A stretch of DNA of 64,000 bases from Ditylenchus dipsaci (Eukaryota > Nematoda > Chromadorea > Rhabditida > Anguinidae): assembly GCA_004194705.1 (NCBI GenBank), contig SADC01001212.1, positions 62,001-126,000 on the forward strand, written 5' to 3'. Positions 58,090 through 64,000 of this stretch are shown piece by piece. The notes below the pieces were generated by a model. It had not been told where the DNA came from and made no database searches. It saw nothing but the letters and a program-made list of their open reading frames with translations. Positions within the stretch are counted from its first letter, which is position 1, and the number at the start of each line of letters is the position of its first letter. Position numbers and translations under genes: made by a program.

Positions 58090-58755
58090 ATTAAAAGTGA
58101 GTACATTTTATATTGCGAATGATTTTAATTGACCAATTTGTTTTTGGAATTTGCAAGTTTAATTTTTCTTTCAAACACATATTTTTATATTATTTATTTC
58201 CTCAGTATTATTTGTTTGGCGATTCTCCGCTTGCTGTTTTTACTTGATTTCATAGCGAAATAAATTTATGGCTGAAGAATAACGTAGCTGAAATCATGCC
58301 AAAAGTCGTGTATTTCTCTTAGTTGCACTAAAAATTGATTATTTTTCCATTTTTTTTATTTTTTCACATGAAAGTGACCAATCAGAAGTCGCGAAAACGT
58401 AAAACCGCAACCAACGCTTGTCTTTATGAGAGTTTCATTACTTGAAAATGATAAAAGTATCTTTTTACAATCCGAAATCCTTACAGGCAAATGTTGAAAA
58501 ATAAGCAATTTATATTGGATCTCAGAGTAAGAATGCGACTTTACGCATAATTTTAGCCACGTTATTCTTTAGCCATAGTTTTATTTTGCTATTAAATCAA
58601 GTGAGAACAGCAAGCAGAGAATATCCAAACAAAAAATAAAGAGAAATAAATAAAATAAAAGTATGTAAAATGGAAGAAAGACTAAACTTGCGACTTCGAA
58701 ATCAAAATCGAATCGGTCAATTAAAATCATTCGCAATAAAAAATATACTCCCCAT
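58090..58755. repeat. 660-bp fold-back
   Basis: attgcgaatgattttaattg ... caattaaaatcattcgcaat, with inner arms ttggcgattctccgcttgct / agcaagcagagaatatcc. Confidence 0.8.
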
Positions 58756-58784
58756 TTGAAAATTTGTGATAGTAACAAGCAGGG

Positions 58785-58990
58785 ATGAGAAGTTGTAACT
58801 ATTTGCGGGAAATAGTTACAAATTTTTAAATTTGTAACAAGGGTCAAAAATAGTTACAAGGTGTAACTATTCTGACCTTTTGTAACTATCTCTCGACACG
58901 AAAGCAATAATTTTGAAAAAATAGTTATAACGTGTAACTATTTTGACCTTTGTAACTATTCTTGTAACTATTTCTTTACCCGAAATCGGA
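58785..58990. repeat. TTGTAACTATTT word cluster
   Basis: About ten direct and inverted copies of ttgtaactattt, starting at cagggatgagaag, a hAT-like tip. Confidence 0.6.
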
Positions 58991-59329
58991 AAATTTTTAA
59001 GTATTTTAAGTAATTTGTGTCGTTTCCGGATAAAGTTCAGGGCTGGAAAACGATTAGATCGCCCAGAATGACACCCCAGAGTGGTCAAAATCTAATGAAA
59101 AGTGGTTTTTAGGGGGTTTACTAAAGGGGGTAAACTTTTTGCGAAAAAGTGATTCAGCGGATCAGAATTCCAGTCCGATGCACTTAATCGCTCAGAATCC
59201 CACCCTCAGCCAGTTTAAATCACCTTAAACTGCTCAGAACCATCTTAAACAGTGGTGACATCAGGTATTATCTTGCTAATATTCAATGATTCTAAGCAAG
59301 TGGACGATATTCACTTTTATTTTCTTGTT

Positions 59330-59853
59330 TTTCAGATAAATATCACGGATTCAGCTGGATCACGAACCACGCGAAGGATGTCCGAAAATTTCTGGCTGTC
59401 AGGATTGGTTGGCTTAGCTTTTATTTATATCACTCAGCTTTGTGAAGCTGAGTGATGAAACGAAGCTATGTGAAGCCTACTGCAACTGCATGCAGCTGAC
59501 AAGGTCATTAACGAATGTAACCTTCAAAGCGCATTTTTATATATATTCAAACCATGACTTTGTCGGGCTGAATAAGGTCGCAATGTCACTCGCTATGTGC
59601 TTTCGTGCTCCAAACCCGAGACGGTATTTCTAGGCCTATGTAACATAACTGTCGGAGCATGTTAGCTTGATACAAGAGGCTGCCTAGCGAGAGTGATTAT
59701 AAGCCACATACTATTTTACCAAAATTGTCTGCTGTATTCATATCATTAATTTTCAGGTACAATGAATTATTCAGGTAGGTTATTCACATCAAAGAGGGAG
59801 GGACTTTCATATACGTATCACCCTTAGTCAACAGTTTTAATCCCTCTAGGTGT
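59330..59853. repeat. Repeat A, left copy (inverted partner at 63464-64000)
   Basis: A 520-bp block repeated inverted at the window end with near identity, and partly in direct orientation at 62934-63238. It contains a perfect 12-bp-stem hairpin (tcactcagcttt/aagctgagtga) at 59430-59457. Its open frames have no recognisable domain. Confidence 0.85.
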
Positions 59854-59857
59854 GTTT

Positions 59858-60050
59858 TCGTGGCTTTTTTGTGGCTTCTTGATGTGGCTAAAAAGCCACA
59901 TGCTTTTTTATGTGGCTATTTGTGGCTTTTCGATGTGGCTAAAAAGCCACATACCTTTATTCATTTTCATACTCTTTTTTTTCTCATTTGTCTTAAACTT
60001 TTTCCACAACTTTTTATCTTTTTTTCGCTATTTAACACACATTCCTTTAA
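59858..60050. repeat. Repeat B, left copy: GTGGCTAAAAAGCCAC words
   Basis: Words gtggctaaaaagccacat and gtggcttttttgtggct; the inverted copy is at 62618-62920. Confidence 0.85.
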
Positions 60051-60319
60051 AGAAAACCAGAGTAACGTTTTTTTTCAACAGGGCTGCGTGCATCTAATAA
60101 AGCGGCACCCTCTCATTTTTTGACTGATATTTCAGAGTTAAGCCCATTGTTGACAATTTTGAGATTGTTAGGGATTTGAGAGAGCTGCTTACTTGTAAGG
60201 GGTAAAGTAAGGCGAGATGCTTACTTTTTTTTCCTTTTTATCATTTTTTTGTCATAAAATATTACATTTTGCTTTTTTTCGAAAAACTTAATGAATACTG
60301 TTGATTCCTTTTAAAAAAG

Positions 60320-60500
60320 TGTATTACAATCATAGTTGGGCACATTTTTGAAACTTGAACGGCGTCCCGCCCCCGTCTTTTGAGATTTTCGCTGGCTGTC
60401 CTCCATGCCGTCCCATTTTCAAAAATATATCCCCGTCCGTCCTGGCGGCCGGCCGTCTAAAAGTTTGCCGGCCGCCATCCATAACATAAAATGGTTCATT
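60320..60500. repeat. CCGTCC/GGCCGGC word repeat
   Basis: Reiterated ccgtcc, gccgtc and gccggccg words after a tagttgggcac tip; hAT-like style, no right end fixed. Confidence 0.4.
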
Positions 60501-61016
60501 TAAAGGGACATCTCTTGTCCGTATCTGTTCCCACACTGAATTCGTTTAAATTTGAATTCAAATACATCTGAAGGCACATTTTGGCTGCACACTTTATCCT
60601 TTCGCCATTTTTACGAGTTTGGTATCGAAATGATTTTTAGACTCTTTAGAACACAACAAAAACATCAGGGTAGGGGTGCGAAACTACTTAAACTAAGTTG
60701 CAGCTAAGTTAAACTAAGCCTAAGTGAATACAGGCAAAGTTTTCTAAACATATCTCTTTTCGAGGTCAACCTTCTCAAGCTACCTAGTTTCTTAGATGAT
60801 TAAAATATCAAAAATATTCCTACCAGGTCCTCTAATAAGGAATTCCTACGCACTTCTGAGTCTGTGATATTAATATTCTCTTTTGGTAAATCGACAGAAT
60901 AAAAAAATATATATAAATTTCAGTTTCTTTTATTTTGAATATGATTTGCATTAAATCGTAAAATTGATGCCTTTACTGACAAGAAATCAATCCCCAAAAT
61001 GATGGTTGTAACTGAA

Positions 61017-61380
61017 ATGCACCCTAAAAAGTCTGAAATTCTCCCTCTAATTTTATATTTCAATCTTTATCGGCATTTTCATTGTAACTTTTTTAACGGT
61101 TTTGCATCAGCTTGTAGCTCTGGATGTTGGCTTTCTAATAAGCTATAAAACTCTGCAGAATCATTTAAGGAACGTAGGGGTCTAACAGTTTTGAAAATTG
61201 ACGTTTTTTTCAAAATTCTTAGATTCCTGTGTTCTTCAAATCATTCAGCACAGCTTTATAGCTTATTAGAAAGCCAAGATCCATAGCTACAAGCTTATGC
61301 AAGACCTTTAAAAAAGTTACAATGAAAATGCCGATAAAAATTGAGATATAAAATTAGAGGGGGAATTTCAGTTAAAATTT
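61017..61380. repeat. Fold-back of 360 bp
   Basis: ctaattttatatttcaatct and the inverted agatataaaattag; inner arms ggctttctaataagctataa / ttatagcttattagaaagcc. Confidence 0.8.
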
Positions 61381-61388
61381 AAAAAGTG

Positions 61389-61555
61389 TACAGTCGACTC
61401 TCGATTTAACATACACCCTGGGGACCGACCCAGCAGTATGTTAAATCGGGGGTGTATGTTAAATCGAGGGGTAATTTGACGGAGTTTATTGTTGAAGGGA
61501 CCGGCCCAGCTGTATGCTAAATCGGGGTGTATGTTAAATCGAGAGTCGACTGTAT
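61389..61555. repeat. CAGTCGAC-family MITE, core GATTTAACATACACC
   Basis: tacagtcgactctcgattta ... taaatcgagagtcgactgta, with ggggaccgaccc inside each arm. Confidence 0.88.
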
Positions 61556-61589
61556 GTCAAAAAGGGATAAATTTTATATCAGCCTTGTT

Positions 61590-61985
61590 CTGGATGAGAA
61601 GTGCCTTGTTTTTGACTGAAAAGTGCCTTGTTTTTTTCTTTTAGTCACAGCAGCATGTATACTTGCCATTTTTTCGAAGTGATAACACCATCTCGTAGCC
61701 CTGCTCTTCTGGTTTCTAACGGCGTATTTTTTGTTGCAACATCTTTGCACAAACTAGTAGAGACGCTTTGAAATATGAAGCAATTCGGAAAAATGATTTG
61801 ATTCAAACTTTCACCTTTTTGTGCTGAATTTTCAAAAGATGTTGCAACAAGCAATACGACGTTAGAAACTAGATGTAGAGGGCTACGTGATGGTGTTATC
61901 ACTTTGAAAAAATTGCTACTATACTTGCTGCTAAAAAAGCAAGGCACTTTTCAGCCAAAAACACGGCACATTTAATTCTCGTCCG
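61590..61985. repeat. Fold-back of 390 bp
   Basis: gtgccttgtttttgactgaaaagtg and its inverted partner; inner arms gataacaccatctcgtagcc / gctacgtgatggtgttatc. Confidence 0.7.
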
Positions 61986-62617
61986 TCAAAAAGTAGCCGT
62001 AGAAGTCCCCCCCCTTAAAAACCCTTTCCATGCGCGATTCCTCTTTTTTTTACAGATACAGACAAGAGATGTACCCTTCCTTTGAATGATAAAACGGTAA
62101 CGGGCATTCTAAGAGTGAGGAGTAGTCGCTCGACCGCCCCAGATGAAGCAATTAGTAATTCAAAAAGTAGCATATTGGTGTAAAAAATCAGCTAGAAATT
62201 TCCTAAGAAAAGTGGGTCGAAAATGCATATGCAGGAAAACCAAAAAATACCGACGCTCATCTATATACGAATAACCTTTTTAACAAATTCACAAAGTATC
62301 GTTGCCGTATTGCCTTTCAAAATACACTCTCACAATCTTATAAATAACAATCGCAAAAAAATTATCTACGTACACGAGACAAAATATTTAAAATTCGATT
62401 CGAAAAAAAAATCAGTAGAAAATTCCGATCATATATCAGTTGATAATTCCATCTTTTGCCGTCACGTCTGGATCGCACTCTAGGAGACGTTATAATACTA
62501 TTCCGGACGGAAACCGCAAAAGTTTTAGCCCACCGGCCGAAAACCGGAACCAGAAAAGACACAAAAACCGGATTCCGGCCAGCTTCTTGTCCAGTCGCCA
62601 ACACTGGTTACAATGCG

Positions 62618-62920
62618 AAAAAGATAAAAAGTTGTTGAAAAAGTTGAAGACAAATGAGAAAAAAAGAGAAAAAACTGAGTGATATAAATATTTTTTTCTC
62701 ATTTGTCGCTTTTTAGCCACATCGAAAAGCCACAAAATAGCCACAAATAGCCACATAAAAAAGCATGTGGCTTTTTAGCCACATCAAGAAGCCACAAAAA
62801 AGCCACGAAAATTCAATTTTAAAAAAGCCACATGAAAAGACACACGTGGTTTTTCAAGTGGCTTTTTGCATTTTGAAATTTGCGCGAAAACGCCGGAATC
62901 CACACATGTGGCTTTTTAGC
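62618..62920. repeat. Repeat B, right inverted copy
   Basis: gataaaaagttgttgaaaaag through agccacatcaagaagccaca is the inverse of 59860-60030, with further agccacat words to 62920. Confidence 0.85.
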
Positions 62921-62933
62921 CACATATGTCGAA

Positions 62934-64000
62934 CCCTATGACTTTGTCGGGCTGAATATGGTCGCAATGTCACTCTCTATGTGCTTTCGTGCTCCAAACC
63001 CGAGACGGTATTTCTAGGCCTATGTAACATAACTGTCGGAGCATGTTAGCTTGATACAAGAGGCTGCCTAGCGAGAGTGATTATAAGCCACATACTATTT
63101 TACCAAAATTGTCTGCTGTATTCATATCATTATATTTCAGGTACAGTGAATCATTCAGGTAGCTTATTCACATCAAAGAGGGAAGTACTTTCATATACGT
63201 ATCGCCCTTAGTCAACAGTTCTAATCCCTCTAGATGCACGCCTTATCGATTCTATTATTAAGTTTCTCCGACTTCTAGGCCCTAAAACTAAGTAAGCGTC
63301 ATTTTGGCTGGTTTCCTTTCATTTTGCTTGTCATTCGCTCAAAATAGCAGAATTAAAACAGTTGGTGAAGGCAAAGCAATGCTGGAAATAATTCTATTCA
63401 ATTTTTCGATAGTTTTCGGCCCTAGAAGTCGGAGAAACTTGATAATAGAATCAATAAGGCGTGCACCTAGAGGGATTAAAACTGTTGACTAAGGGTGATA
63501 CGTATATGAAAGTCCCTCCCTCTTTGATGTGAATAACCTACCTGAATAATTCATTGTACCTGAAAATTAATGATATGAATACAGCAGACAATTTTGGTAA
63601 AATAGTATGTGGCTTATAATCACTCTCGCTAGGCAGCCTCTTGTATCAAGCTAACATGCTCCGACAGTTATGTTACATAGGCCTAGAAATACCGTCTCGG
63701 GTTTGGAGCACGAAAGCACATAGCGAGTGACATTGCGACCTTATTCAGCCCGACAAAGTCATGGTTTGAATATATATAAAAATGCGCTTTGAAGGTTACA
63801 TTCGTTAATGACCTTGTCAGCTGCATGCAGTTGCAGTAGGCTTCACATAGCTTCGTTTCATCACTCAGCTTCACAAAGCTGAGTGATATAAATAAAAGCT
63901 AAGCCAACCAATCCTGACAGCCAGAAATTTTCGGACATCCTTCGCGTGGTTCGTGATCCAGCTGAATCCGTGATATTTATCTGAAAAACAAGAAAATAAA
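62934..64000. repeat. Palindrome made of repeat A copies, cut by window end
   Basis: A direct partial copy (62934-63238), a spacer that is itself inverted (ttatcgattctattatta / taatagaatcaataaggc, 63243-63473), then a full inverted copy to the end. Confidence 0.85.

Noticed and set aside
57918..58106. Upstream P450 exon (DVKIGNRRIP)
   Set aside because: The sequence is mostly the arms of a palindromic MITE and lacks a phase-matched donor into 57788.
59442..59633. 63-codon frame repeated identically at 63683-63874 as a conserved small gene
   Set aside because: Identity is due to the inverted repeat; there is no domain and the frame crosses a hairpin.

Overview
The window reads as repeat-rich, AT-rich DNA from an invertebrate animal. 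Genes are split by very short introns (many of 41-56 nt, with ...tttag or ...ttcag acceptors). There are two TWK-type two-pore-domain potassium (K2P) channels, a CYP2-clan-like cytochrome P450 3' end, an F-box gene and many Tc1/mariner, pogo, piggyBac and hAT elements. Short introns plus TWK channels and an F-box gene suggest a nematode or related ecdysozoan, but nothing here proves the phylum. No rRNA, bacterial operon or CRISPR array was seen.

Layout. 1-6.5 kb: fold-back elements and one possible terminal exon (minus, 3226-3522). 6.8-8.0 kb: a nearly intact mariner element. 8.0-17 kb: nested fold-backs, two of them hAT-like or tRNA-like, and a BED-finger hAT remnant (15.6-16.1 kb). 17.1-19.5 kb: a 71-bp satellite of about 34 copies, followed by a Helitron-like hairpin end. 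20.4-22.0 kb: decayed pogo-type transposase coding with further satellite patches. 22.7-24.2 kb: a five-exon minus-strand gene of unknown function (267 aa) whose reading frame closes perfectly. 24.2-32.5 kb: elements and anonymous sequence.

32.6-56.0 kb is dominated by one plus-strand gene, here K2P-A: 12 exons, about 1,050 aa. Its 6.3-kb intron 3 contains a complete second K2P channel on the minus strand (K2P-B, 35380-39232, about 749 aa, with a very large M2-M3 loop). Intron 4 contains a piggyBac derivative with 670-bp inverted arms. The 6.3-kb intron 6 contains a minus-strand F-box gene, a pogo-derived element and a 40-bp minisatellite. 57.4-57.8 kb holds the last two exons of a P450. 58-64 kb is made of nested inverted repeats cut by the window end.

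Functionally, both channels should set resting potassium conductance. Each carries an acidic serine cluster and a calcineurin-docking-like PxIxIT word (PQITVS in K2P-B, PKISIH in K2P-A), which raises the possibility of shared phospho-regulation. Two channel exons need one extra base in a homopolymer to read correctly, which points to assembly errors rather than decay. The repeats fall into recognisable groups: TA-flanked pogo/Tigger-like MITEs with TACCGTATT or CAGTCGAC tips, hAT-like MITEs with 8-bp target duplications, and fold-backs built from reiterated short words.
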